Positions 10,076-21,742 of a stretch of DNA of 64,000 bases are shown piece after piece. The number at the start of each line of letters is the position of its first letter. The stretch's first letter is position 1. Source of the DNA: Combretum micranthum. Lineage: Eukaryota; Streptophyta; Magnoliopsida; Myrtales; Combretaceae. A program made the translations under genes and the position numbers. The notes beneath the pieces were generated by a model that searched no databases, was not told the DNA's origin, and was given only the letters and a program-made list of their open reading frames with translations. The stretch spans positions 186,001 to 250,000 of the forward strand of contig JAMXBD010000113.1 in the NCBI GenBank assembly GCA_024138025.1, in the 5' to 3' direction.

Positions 10076-12292
10076 ATGGCACCCACAAAGAAGAATGATT
10101 CTGGTCTATCAAGTGACAATAACCAAGAACATGGGACCAATGTAGAGAATGTTGATCAAATCATGTTAGCGCTTATGGATACCATTCTTACTACTAGTGC
10201 ACCACACAATATCCCTAATAATGTACCTATGATGTGTATGATGTAAGAAAATACAAGAGTTTTGAGCCAATTTGTGGAAATGACGACTCATTTTATGCAT
10301 GCTATAGGCACCTTTACTCCTATGCCATAGGATACGGTTTTCCTTAATCATTCTATTGTTGCATAGCAATAGGCCGCCTAGCTACCTTAATCACCTAATC
10401 CTCTTGTAGTCAATTAACAAAATTGCTCCTAGGGTTGATGAGCCAACCACTACTATAAAACTAGTTATCATCCCGTAACCTACTCCTAAAGTGAGAGATA
10501 CTAGAGTTTACCTTGGAGATTCATTATCATCACATGCTACGCTATAGGTTGTAATTAGAGGACCTGTAGTTCATATGACACCCCCTCTTCTTACACCAAC
10601 GGAAGCGGAACCTCTACTCCAAGAGGTTCTTTCATTACTAAAGAGGATCTCGACTTGTACATGAAAGAGATATAAAATAAGTTTTCTATAGAACTGCTGG
10701 ATCTCAAGCTCCCTTATATTTAATGTATTGCTACTAAAACATATCTTAAGGACTATGCTAGTCTTAAATTCATGTTGTTCAACGATTGCCAAAGAGCACT
10801 TACTAAAAATTTTTTGAGACAGAATTTTCTGGATTAGATGATGAACTGAACTTGAAAGAATTCTCAAAATCTCTTACAAAAAAGGCATACACATGATATG
10901 TCAATCTTCCCCCAAATCAGTAGATTCATGGGAGAGCATCTGTAAAAAGTTTATGGAGAAAATTTTCTCCTCTCAAGAATGGGTGGCTTTCATTGACATG
11001 ATGCATATTCAATGGATGCCTCAAGAGGACTTAATAGAATACATTGAACATTACAGATAGCATTCTTCAGACATTTAGAATATGTGCGATGAGAAAGTGT
11101 TGGTGAAAATTGTATTCGAGGTATGATCATCAAATATGTAGTGCATTTAGAGAATCTAGCATTGGTTTCCTTTGTTGCACTGGTCAAGAATGCAAAAAGT
11201 ACTGATAATTCTGTCATGCAACAAAGATGATATAATGGAAAGTTCAATAAATAAACATCATTTGTAAACTCGACATAGGGTGAGAACTTTAGAGGAGGAA
11301 ACAAACTAAAGAACGAGAAGTCTAAAGGCTCCATGCCATCATTATGATTTCCTTATTGAATGGGAAAGTTCCATGTTATGTTAGACTAGTGGTTACAAGA
11401 TGAGAATATTAAACTCAAAGAGTTGAGTATTTGCTTATTACAAATGAGAAGAATGACCCCTAATTTTGCAAATGTATAGAACTGTGGGTCATCCTACTAA
11501 GGATTACTAGACTCTGAAGAAGATATTTAATGAGGGAGTTAGGAATGGGAAACTCATCATTGAGAATAATGATGTTTGGAATAATATGCCTAAACATGAT
11601 AGTCAATGTGGTGCTACGAATTCTATCACCCATGATCTTATAATAATTAGAATGATTGATACATGGCCTTTTGAGGCACGGGTAGATAAAGGAAAGTCCC
11701 AAATATTTGCTTGTTATGGTAGTTCTTTTAAAGTCTCCCAAATTTAAGTGTTTCTTTCCTTCTAAACTTTGACAACAAGGCACAACTTGCAACAACGACA
11801 ACATTTAAGTGAATATTTAATCGTCAATACATTGAGTGCAGTGTAGCATAACCTGTGAAGAGAATGGCTTATGCTCAAGAAAGTGACATCCTACTCACTG
11901 ATGCTAATATGTGTGTAAAGAATCCCCATCACAATTGCCCTTTGTTTGAAAAAGACTTACTTAATGGATATCCTATAAAGGAGATGCTATTAGATAACGG
12001 GCCATCTATAAATAAACTGCTAATAGATACATTTAAAGCTACTAAGCTTGATATCAGGCATTTTATAAAGTAGCCTATGCCGGTGAATGGCTTCAATGAC
12101 ATGACCATGAACACTATAGGCTCTATCAATGTAGATCTTAAGATTGGATGCATTCAAAGTTCTACCACTTTTCATGTGATTGACACGTTAGTGTCTTACC
12201 ACTTACTTTTTGATAAAAAAAAATGGTTGCATGATCACCATTTAGGACTTTTAACATGGTATAATGAGCTTAGAGTAGGACTGTTAGACTGA
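10076..12292 (+). pseudogene. gypsy gag-protease remnant
   Basis: Begins MAPTKKNDSGLSSDNNQ at 10076 and is then broken by many stops. Recognisable are ENTRVLSQFVEMTTHFM (near 10245), a gag core reading LPPKSVDSWESICKKFMEKI then FIDMMHIQWMPQEDLIEYIE (about 10905-11055), a linker with HPTKDYXTLKKIFNEG (about 11490-11540), and a protease region with the active-site-like LLDNGPSINKLL (about 11985-12020). VNGFNDMTMNTIGSINVDLKIG and FHVIDTLVSYHLL follow (about 12080-12210). Gag packages the element RNA and the protease matures it. The usual DGG/DSG active-site triplet is DNG here, which may itself be damage. No polymerase domain follows: 12282 is already LTR. Confidence 0.85.
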
Positions 12293-12768
12293 ACCCACTT
12301 GTCTACTTTCAACCTTTCTCAAGGAGATCATGTACTTAAAGAAACATCCATAGGCTAAAGAGCCCATGTTAGAACCCATCAATAGGATGACTAATTTCAT
12401 CCATTGATAGTCAATATGATCCAACGAACGACATTTGAAACTAAACTTCATAAATACCCAAACCTCCTCCTCATTTAGGGATTAAGAATTTGAAAGGAAC
12501 ATTGTCGTGCTACTAAAATACTCTCACAAAAGATCAAGTAGAGCTCAATGTGAAGAACATATTGCTTCCTATCTAGAATAATGGGGTTGATGCTATATAA
12601 TTTCTCCACCTGTTACTAATGCGTTTGAGCTCCTTGAGACTACTTACTTCTCCTTTCTACCTTTTCACTCTTAGTTACTCTTTGCGTATGTTTCTATGTC
12701 ACTCCTCTTATAGCGCGAGATGCACACTATATGCACTCGACTAGTGCAATTGAATCCTCCCTATTACA
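12282..12768 (+). repeat. 3' LTR of the gag-only element
   Basis: Begins TGTTAGACTGAACCC and ends CTATTACA. It is the partner of 9555-10030. Confidence 0.82.
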
Positions 12769-12811
12769 CTCTTTTTTTCATGAAAGCATGATGATGATAA
12801 CACGTAAAAGT

Positions 12812-13239
12812 GTTAATTACAAAAGCATGACCTGTGTTTTGATCAATTTACAAACATATGACATGTGTTATTTATTTATTTATTTATTTGACAAATAGGT
12901 GACCTGAGTTTCATATAAAAGTATCAATATTATTTAATAATACTAAAGTGACAAATATCAATATTTTATTTGACATAAAAATTAATTATACATTTTTTTT
13001 CAATTTTCTCATTTTTAAAAAATGATTTTCAATATTTTTAATTATTTTTTAGCAATATATTTTATTAAATTAATTTTTTACACTAATAAGACTCTAACAC
13101 ATATCATTCTAATAGTAATTAATTATGATGACACTTTTGTATGAAACTCAAGTCGCCTATTTGTAAAAAAAATAAAAAATAACACAAGTTATGTTTTTAC
13201 AAATTGGTCAAAACACTGTTCATGTTCTTATAATTAACC
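12812..13239. mobile_element. Fold-back element with ~112-bp inverted arms
   Basis: The left arm (about 12812-12924) and right arm (about 13129-13239) are reverse complements over almost their whole length. They share GTTAATTA, GTGTTTTGA, CAATTTACAAA/CAATTTGTAAA, TGTGTTATTT, ACAAATAGG and TGAGTTTCATA blocks. About 200 bp of AT-rich DNA separates them. The element would form a long hairpin as single-stranded DNA or RNA. It has no coding capacity. Confidence 0.85.
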
Positions 13240-14456
13240 TAAAGTAAAATGATAAAAGTGTGTTTCATAGGTCCCTAGTTTTAACATTGTAATTGACAAT
13301 ATCAACAAATTAACTTTTCTAGGGATTATTGTGTAATTTCATTAGCAATAAAATTAAAAGAATGAATGGAGCACCTACTAGATAGGTAAACTTTTTATAG
13401 CATGCGATATATTCATTTCAATTTTAAAGCACTTGCTTTTCTATACAATAAGGCTTTCTACCCTTCCACTCAATGGAATATAAAATTATAATAATGAAAC
13501 ATATAAAATTATATCTCTTAGGCTTAACTTGGGCGTATTGCTTTTTTGGTTTATTTTAATTAACGAGAAGTGGCAATGTTATGTATGTACGTATATATCC
13601 ATTAACACTCTGTGTGTGACTTGAAAAGGTTATAAATTGCCATGGAAGATTATGTTTTGTAATTGTGATGGGTTAAAGAAAAAGACGAGAAACATATACC
13701 TATATAATTCTCTCCTCATTAGCTTTTTGAGACCTACATTAATGTCTTTCCTTAGTGATATTGCTTCGTTAGTGCCCTACATGTATTTTTTTCTTTTTCT
13801 TTTCATCAAAAGACTTTTAAGTTTTTAGGGACATAAAGCTACAAATAGTTTAGATTTTTCTTTTCGAATAAAAGAATTTTACAGTACTCTTGTTTATTTA
13901 TGGGTATTTTTTCAATTTATTTTTGGAATCTCCGATTATTTATCAAGAAAAAAAACTTCTATTGTTTACGAATATAATCATGACTTTAGAAATACAATTA
14001 AAAGCTCAAGAAAATCCTAGAATGAGAAAGAGTTTGTTGAAGTAATGAGTAAGCATGAAACATCACACATGCATTTTTTTTTTTTTTTTGGAGAGGTGTT
14101 AAAAAAAAAAGTTTAAAAGAAGAAGCAAAAAGTGGCAGTAAAAAAAAAATCATAGGGGGAGGATTCTAGTGTGGTAAAGAATTTTGAAGAAAAATTTGAG
14201 AAATTTCAACTAGCCTTTAGTCTTTTAGTATAAAAAATCCATCCTTAGCGATTCTTCCACAATTACTTTAACACTTTTATAGTCTCCCTAACCAAAACGC
14301 TCTACAAGTTCAAGATTTCTTGAGTCTAAACAGGTACTTTTAAATATTTTATATTTTACATTACATCACATATATTATATCATGGGATAGGTATGAATGG
14401 TTTGTTTGCAATAATAATAATAACCATGAAATTAGTTGTTGTCGTATTTAAATATA
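13240..14456. other. AT-rich intergenic stretch
   Basis: Several homopolymer runs (T16 near 14073, A10 near 14101). The 63-codon plus-strand frame at 13637 has no recognisable domain. No other feature is supported. Confidence 0.5.
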
Positions 14457-14868
14457 GGGATAATGTAACAAATGGTATCTAAACTTTAGAATTGATCAAT
14501 TTAGTACCTGAAAGAACTTAATAGAGGTACTATTGATATGTATGAAAAGTTCTTATAAGTATTAAATTGATCAATTTTAAAGTTTAGATAATTAAGTGAA
14601 CATTTTGTCAAAATTTAAGTGTCATTCATGACATTAAAACCTATAGATATATATACTATTATAGGAGATACTACTCAGAATTGATCAATTTAGTACCTGA
14701 AATGACTTGATAGAGGTACCGTTGATATGTATGAAAAGTTCTTATAAGTATTAAATTGATCAATTTTAAAGTTTAGGTAATTAAGTGCACATTTTGTCAA
14801 AATTTAAGTGTCATTCATGACATTAAAATCTATAGATATATATACTATTGTAGGAGATACTACTCAAT
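14457..14868. repeat. Tandemly duplicated ATTGATCAAT-containing MITE-like sequence
   Basis: Two copies of a 189-bp unit (about 14491-14679 and 14680-14868) differ at few positions. Each contains an inverted pair around ATTGATCAATTTAG and AAATTGATCAATTTT, and ends with TTTTGTCAAAATTTAAGTG then TCATTCATGACATTA. The first unit is preceded by GGGATAATGTAACAAATGG, which roughly inverts the end sequence. A related single copy with clearer inverted ends lies at 61592-61894. Confidence 0.8.
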
Positions 14869-14993
14869 TTACACAAGATTAATATAAACTATTATATAAT
14901 ATGTACTATCTCTCTTATGAACAATTAATAAAATAATTATTCATATTTTTTAAACTTAAAATCAATTATGTTTAATTTGCTTAGTGAGGTATT

Positions 14994-15490
14994 TGATGTG
15001 GTAGAAGAGATGGCAAATGATTTTGTGGAAAAATGGGATAGAAAATAACCAGTGGCAGTTTTTGTGCTAGTCTCTACAAGGCGTCTGTCTCCACAACTAA
15101 AGAGGTTAAATAGATAAAGTCGTAAAGTATTGTGCTGAAATTACATATGTGTTGATCTCCATAAAGTATCGATCACAACTAATAGCATTTATTTATTTAT
15201 TTTTCAGTCTAAAAGATTTTCAAGAAGTTTCCTTTTTTGACAAATTTTGGTTTTGGTATATATCGTACACCTTAAGGTAAATTAAACAGTTATTGGGTTA
15301 TATCAATAATATTGTTTATGTTGCCTTTGCTCTAATTTTCCTAAATATTTTGAATTACCGTGTTCATTTCAAATTCCAGATGCCATTTGTCTAGGTATTT
15401 GCAGAATCAACAGACAATTGGTGATCATATTCTAACATTCAAGTGCAAATCAATAGAACATGATAATTTCCATAGACTTTCATTGTGTCA
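14994..15490 (+). repeat. 5' LTR of the deleted gypsy element
   Basis: TGATGTGG...TTGTGTCA, paired with 16474-16894. The right end is set by the primer-site-like sequence (compare TGGTATCAGAGCC) just downstream. Confidence 0.82.
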
Positions 15491-15533
15491 GTTTAATATT
15501 AGAGCCGCATTCGCTCCTTGAGTATCATGGCAC

Positions 15534-16430
15534 TATGGAGGTAGACCAATCAATGACCTACAATGGAAAGATCTATTACTGTGATGATTTGGATCGGAGG
15601 ATCATATAGATGATTGATGAACGACTGGATGCAATTGTAAAGCGTCGATTAGATGCGGCAGTGGATCAACTTGCAAATAGGATGACTGCACTTATGGGAA
15701 ATCAGAATAGGAATTTTGATCATGAAAGCAACTTAATTTGATGCCTAATCTTGATGAGATAGAGGATGATTACTCTTCTCTTGATGAAGAAGACCATTAT
15801 AAAGAATTACCATGCAGGCATAGCAGACCTAACGTTGAGGAGATTAGAGGAGTTAGGAAAATGGGATGATAACGGAACTCATTGAATTTCACTCATATGA
15901 AAACCTAGTTTTTGAGAACAAAGAGGAGGATGATGAAGCTGTTTTTGAGACTAATGATGAACTAGTCTTTGATATTTATGTTGATGAAGAGGAGGATGTT
16001 TTTTGAGGTTGTTAGTGATGGTGAACCAATTTTTGATATTGATGTTGCTTCATAACAAACTGTGACTAAGGATGGTAAGGAAACATTGGTGGGTAAGGAG
16101 GTCGCTGAAGAGTTTACATTTCCAGAATTTTGAGTTCCATTGTGGCAGAGTTTCTCGATGTGTTTTTTGGTGAGTTATCATATGATTACCCCATTACATG
16201 GTGGCTTGCATCACATTGATGATGAATCTAGATCAGCTCTTTCAAACATACCACATTATAAAATGAATCCTAGAGAGCATGAGGAGTTAAGGAGACGAGC
16301 TAAGGAATTATTAGCAAAGGGTGTTATTCGAGAGAGTCAAAGTTCTTGTGTATTTCCAGCTCTTCTAACAGCTAAAAAGGATGGCTCGTGGCATATGTGT
16401 GTGGTTAATTTCAAGTAGTTTTTGCATGGC
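15534..16430 (+). pseudogene. gypsy polyprotein scraps (gag linker and RT N-terminus)
   Basis: Begins with a degenerate acidic region (codons for EEDDEAVFETNDELVFDI near 15930) and ends in a clear Ty3/gypsy reverse-transcriptase N-terminus within the 16140-16418 frame: MITPLHGGLHHIDDESRSAL, then HYKMNPREHEELRRRAKELL and VIRESQSSC, then ALLTAKKDGSWHMC. The sequence breaks off just after this motif, before the catalytic part of the polymerase, and joins the 3' end of the element. Gag, protease and integrase are missing. It is a dead copy recognisable only by this motif and its LTRs. Confidence 0.85.
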
Positions 16431-16473
16431 ATGGTGAAAATTTGATGGTGAATTTTTTTCACCTTAGGGAGAA

Positions 16474-16894
16474 TGATGTGGTAGAAGAGATGGCAAATGA
16501 TTTTTTAAAAAAATGGGATTGAAAATAACCAATGACAATTTTTGTTTTAGCTTCTATAAGGTATTAGTCTCCACAGTAAAAGAGGTTGGATGAATGAAGT
16601 CGTGATGTGTTGTAATGAAATTGCATATGTCGATCTCCACAAAGTGTCAATCGTAACTAATAGCATTTATTTATTTATTTTTGTCAAAGTTATTTTTTAG
16701 GCAATATCAATCATATTGTTTGAGCCACCTTTGCTCTAGTTTTAACAAATATTTTGAATTATAATGCTAATTTCAAATTTTGGATGTCATTTGTTTGGGT
16801 ATTCATATAATCAATAGACAATTAAAGATTATATTCCAACATTCGTGTGCGAATCAACAAAACTTGATAATTTTTATAATCTTTCGCTGCATTA
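16474..16894 (+). repeat. 3' LTR of the deleted gypsy element
   Basis: Starts TGATGTGG right after TTAGGGAGAA. It ends near 16894 by alignment with the 5' copy and by the CTATT flank. It is about 75 bp shorter than its partner. Confidence 0.8.
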
Positions 16895-19800
16895 CTATTT
16901 AGCGATTGTTTATCCTTCTCTTTTTTTTTTCTTTCCCTTTTCTTGTGGGATTATTCTCAAGGTACAGAAACTAAAGAAAATGCCCAAGGATTTGAAAATG
17001 ACATAGGATTGATCCAAGATATAATTTAGCTATAGATTTTATACTTATTATAGATTTGAATTTCAACGTGAAATTATCATTATTTTATTCTAGAGGAATA
17101 TTTTTTTGGATGTAACTATTTATATTCTTATAACAATTATTTGATGTGATTATTTTTTAATTACGTTCATTTTAAAGTGTTATTTTTAGTAAGACAATGT
17201 GAAAACAAAATGTTGCTTTTTAGATTTGAAATTATATTAATAAGAATATTTTTTATTATATATATATACACACACACTTATAACCATTGATGCTTATGCA
17301 TTTAAAATTTGATACAAAAAACAAAAATTTTGTGTTGCATATAATTTTAATCAGTTGTTGCTAAATTCTTATTAATGTTACCTTTGCTCAATTAAGGTGT
17401 TGTAGTACATCACTATTGCTTTAAAACAAAATTGTTGCATTAATATTAATTTAGTGTTTTCAATTTAGTTATGTAATGCTTATATTATGTTCATTTAATA
17501 AAAAATTCGATGCCTTTTATTATAAGCAATTGACACTTTGTGTAATAGAGGAAATCTTGTTACTTGTTGTTTATGCAACAAATTTAAAGGTAAATCTAGG
17601 TAATACTATTGATGCCTTAGGCTATTTTTAGTATAATGAACACAACCCGGTTACTCTCCAAGTAAGTGAGCAAAGAAAATTTAATTAAACTAACTTTGTG
17701 ATGTTTAAGAAAGAGGGAGATCCTTGTCAATGTCCGTGAGTTACGTAGCCCTGGTTAGAGTAACCATGTAATTATTCATTACTACAACATGCACATACTC
17801 AACATAACATTCCAAATGCGTTGATGTCACTTGGTTTGTATTTTGCTGGTGTGAAAAATGTTTTGCTTAAGAATGACACCTCCATTTGTTTTCATACTAT
17901 TTACTTATTATATCTTACTTGTTTAATACTTAATCAACCTAAAAATCGATTAAGTTGGTCGTCATTGTTCTAACCTCAAGAACAAGAGCTTACATTAGAT
18001 GCTATTAGTTGAGGAATGGGAATATCACAAGCACAATACAAACCAGCTTTAATGTTAAAGATAGAATATGCAACATGCATGCTACCTTGCAAACATATAT
18101 GTATAAGTTATATTATGTATAATCTAAAATGAACTTGGCACAGTTATTTAATTATAAAGCTATAATACATGTTGTAAAGAAGAGTACCATGACTATGAGA
18201 ATATATAGGTACATGCTAGAGGTGAACTCTTTAGGATAAAACCATATTGAATTTATAGTTCAGACTGGACCCCTCCAAACGGATGACGAATCAATTTGAG
18301 TGTAAATCTAAACTGCACTATTAAACAAAATCAAACCATTCTAAAAACCTTAAAATAAATTTCTAAATCTTAAAATAAAAACCTGGCCCAAATAATTTTT
18401 ATTATTTTTTTAATCCACACCGTCTCTCTACCTTTTACTCTTACACTCACTCTCTCTCTCTCACATCTCTATCTAGTATGTGCTTCTTTTTCTCTAGGTT
18501 TACCAAAAGTAGGGTTTTAAATTTTAATTCAATCACCACCTTAATTTCACAGTAAGTGATGAACACTTTTTTTTCTTGAACATATTGATCTCATTTGCCG
18601 ATAGGCTATTATGCTCCATGTGATTTTGATGGTATTGCAATAGGGTTTTGATTTAGGGTTGATTTTAATCGCATACAAAATTTCTTGTCTTCCATCCTCT
18701 ATCTTTTGTTCATTTTGGATGTATTTGCAAATAAGGAGTATCAAGGATACATGTAATAAGAAGTTAGACACTAACACTTATTATATTCTTGATCTATCCT
18801 ATGATGCTTCGAACTAGAGGCTCATCGAGTACGTTTCTCATGGAAAATTTATAAAAGAAGTGTTTCCATTAAAGAAATAATTACTAATTTAGACAAATTG
18901 TATAGGAAATGATTATGTTTCTAAAGTTTCTTTTAAGCGATTACATGTACAAAACTCATGGCAGCTCTAAGAATCAATCTTTCAGTGTTTTTATGATTTC
19001 TTCTCTTACCCTCTAAAAGAGCTATGGCTTAAGTATGCAATTCCTTAATTTTTATTTGTTATTATGTCTTTATAAGCTAAGCATACCTTTTGCTACTAAA
19101 GTGTTTATATCTCATGCTCTTTGTGTTTGTTGTATTTTATTGTTTAGCGATAAAAGGTAGTTGTGCAACATTTGTATTTAAACTTTCTATCTTACTCATT
19201 TAGTTGTTCTAGGAATTTTCATTGTTGTAATTTTTATTAATAAATCGCATTAGGCTAGAATTTTTATTAAGACATAGTATGAATGCACTAAATTTATTAC
19301 TATTAGTTTAAGTAGTCCATCCGGGTTCTCTCACATATGTTTAGGTTAGTGATGGCAATAGAAGTAAGGTGCCCCATCTCCTTTGTGGCAAAAACCATTT
19401 GTGGTCCGTCTCTTGGATATCATATTAGACCACTTTTTGTACCATGTTTCTATCCCATGTTTTTATAGGTTAAACCTCATGGCCCTTGTTTGAATTGTCA
19501 ATTGTACACACCTTAAATCCTTGTATAGAGAATTAAGATGCTTAGTTATTCATTGACAAGCATTTATAAGCTTATCAAGATTCTCTTTTGGCAACTGTAC
19601 CCATTTAGCTTCCTAAGGAACTAAGTTGGATGCTTCTTTTCCTAATTTTCAACCCTGTAAGCATCCCACTATCTTGACTATTTGTTTTCTTACACTTTAA
19701 TGGATATGGCAATACAAATAGAGAGGTTCTTTCATAACCAACTTATTTATGGAATGTAATTATTAATTGTTCCACAAGGCAGGAGAATAGCAAGCCTAAA

Positions 19801-19971
19801 TAATATCCCTTCAATTTTTATTACCAATAGGGATTATTTACCAGCTTGTGTTGCTTCTATTTAATAGAAATGGTCCAAATATAAAATGTAAATATCAATT
19901 TCGATCCACAAGGCTAATTATTTAGATCAATTAGTTGTGGAAATTAATTCCATATGAAAGGAGTGCCTAAT
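16895..19971. other. Long AT-rich intergenic stretch without a supported gene
   Basis: Contains a short TATA/CACA microsatellite near 17260-17278 and a CT-rich run at 18445-18462. No open frame here matches a known domain. A TAGAGGTGAACTC motif at about 18220 resembles the terminal repeats of plant hAT elements and might be the left end of the hAT element decayed at 19972-20725. Between about 18700 and 19970 no hAT domain could be read with confidence. Confidence 0.45.
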
Positions 19972-20725
19972 AAAGAAGATTGGTAGCATGCACGTAACAT
20001 TTTGCCTCTTTTAAAGTAATTTTATGATGCCACATCGAACATATCTAGCTCCCTTTACGTGACATGTAATAATTTTTTTGATAAAATTCTAAGGGTTGTT
20101 ATGAAATCAAGCAAAGATGTAAAAGTTATGACCTATCCATTTGTATAATAGAGGAGAGGACATAGAAAAAGCATGATAAATATTAGAGTAACATCAATAA
20201 CATTAATGTATTGTTGTCTATTTGCTAGTTTGTTGGATCCTCATAAAAAATTTATTTTTGTGGAATGGATGGTAAAAAATTGTTTATGATGATGAAGTTG
20301 CAAATCAATGGATGGGAAAAATCCATTATGCACTTTCTAGTATGTTTACTTACTATGAGTCTGTTGTTAGGTCTAAAAAGAATAAGTATAATCAACCTCC
20401 TAAAAAAGAAAAAAGAAGATCAAAATAAATCACATATAGATATTTTTATGCAACTAGCTGAAGAGAAATCATTGGTAGAAAAAAAATGAATATGGAAAAT
20501 ACTTAGGAGAAGAGTGAGAATCATTTGCAAAGGGTGCGCTATTTAATGTATTAGATTGGTGAAAGAAAAATTCATCTAGATATCCTATTGTAGCTTTGAT
20601 GGCAAAAGATGTTCCAACCATTTCAATGTTAACTATCACATCACAGAGTGCTTTTAGCATAGGAGGATAAGTGGTTGATGTCTTTAGGAGTTCTTTGAGT
20701 CCAACCATGGTAGAGCTAGATATGT
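19972..20725 (+). pseudogene. hAT-family transposase C-terminal remnant
   Basis: Pieces in three frames give the second half of a plant hAT transposase. EDWWHARNILPLLK-like and FYDATSNISSSLYVTCNNFF (19972-20080) are followed by ASLLDPHKKFIFVEWMVKKL and GKIHYALSSMFTYYESVV (about 20225-20400). The hAT dimerisation domain follows: KYLGEE, NVLDW, RYPIVALMAKDVPTI, SQSAFSIGG and VVDVFRSSLSPTMVE (about 20490-20715). In-frame stops (for example in DW(stop)KKNSS) and frame changes make it non-functional. The sequence stops matching at about 20712, where a dispersed repeat begins. The N-terminal zinc finger and left end are not identified. Confidence 0.88.
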
Positions 20726-21742
20726 TAGGCAAAGTGAAATACGACCGAACTATGAGGATAAAAAAATGATATATAATTAGAGGGTAAAATTACTATGCGT
20801 CATTATGGTTACTTCCTGCACACATAGGACGCACTAATTTCACTACATATATTACCTCAAGTGATATATGTAAGACATACATTATCTAAGTAGGTTTGTA
20901 ATCAAATTTTAATTAAGAAATTGTTTTTATAACTTATAAAATTTTTGCTAGGCTGCCATTTGTTTTTCCTTGATTCAAGTCATATCAAAACTTATAAAAT
21001 TAAATAGTTAGAAGTATATATTCCATAAAAAAAATGTTTATTTATAAATGTAACCCACTAGAGTTCATCATATGAGCATAGCTCAACAAGAAAACATTTC
21101 GAACTTAATAGTCCATTTGAAGGTATAGTAATGTAATGACAAATTTTCAACAAAATCCTTTTAGAAATTCATAAATGTTCATATCTCGTGTGATGCCAAC
21201 TACTCAAACATCACTCAAAGTCCTCCTCGCAAAAACCCATTGAGTTTTATTGGAAGTCTACATATGAATCATTAGGAGTTTCTTAAATGTTAAAAGAATG
21301 AGCTACAAAACCTAGTATATAGTAAACGCGCACATACATGAATGTCACATGTAGCTATTCTAACATAACAACCACAAGTATAGTATACTAATTAAGAGTC
21401 CACAAGTAAGCATTTCTAACTTCTAAAAAATTCCAACACGCACAGGAATATTCATGACTTTTGTTAAACAACGAAGAATGAAAAGGATCCCAAATCATTC
21501 ATTAGATGGACTGACAAGCCTCTAGAACCTTTTAGGGAAAAAAAAAAAAGAAAAAAAAGTAGTTTTGTCCAACCCATCTCCTTAAGTCCTACATTTATGA
21601 GCACGGTCTATTGCAAGCTTTATACAAGTCTTTATTACCCTATAACTTATTATAATTTTGTTCCTGCTTTAGAGGATTGTCTTCTCTTAGAAATTCCTCC
21701 ATCAACTATCCACCAAGCCTTACTATGCATTCTATGAGAGCC
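20711..21742. repeat. ~1-kb dispersed repeat, copy 1
   Basis: Near-continuous match to 57632-58684: AGCTAGATATG at the start, then CAAGTGATATATG, GTTTGTAATCAAATTTTAAT, CATATGAGYATAGCTCAAC and CTATCCACCAA, to ACTATGCATTC at the end. The other copy carries about 40 extra bases near 58040-58085. No coding capacity. Minus-strand reading looks like the downstream part of a long gypsy LTR, but this is inference. Confidence 0.85.

Larger units (their letters stand above)
9555..12768 (+). mobile_element. Compact gag-protease LTR retrotransposon (TR-GAG type)
   Basis: Two direct repeats of ~476 and ~487 bp flank an interior with gypsy-type gag and aspartic protease traces. The 3' LTR begins ten bases before the stop of the protease frame, so there is no room for reverse transcriptase, RNase H or integrase. 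This is the plan of the non-autonomous terminal-repeat elements with gag described in plants. The LTRs have diverged clearly, so the insertion is old. No convincing target duplication remains. Confidence 0.83.
14994..16894 (+). mobile_element. Internally deleted Ty3/gypsy element
   Basis: LTRs 14994-15490 and 16474-16894 both start TGATGTGGTAGAAGAGATGG and share the TAATAGCATTTATTTATTTA block. A primer-site-like TAATATTAGAGCC follows the first, and GGGAGAA precedes the second. Flanks GTATT and CTATT match at four of five bases, a likely target duplication. Less than 1 kb of interior remains. Confidence 0.85.
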
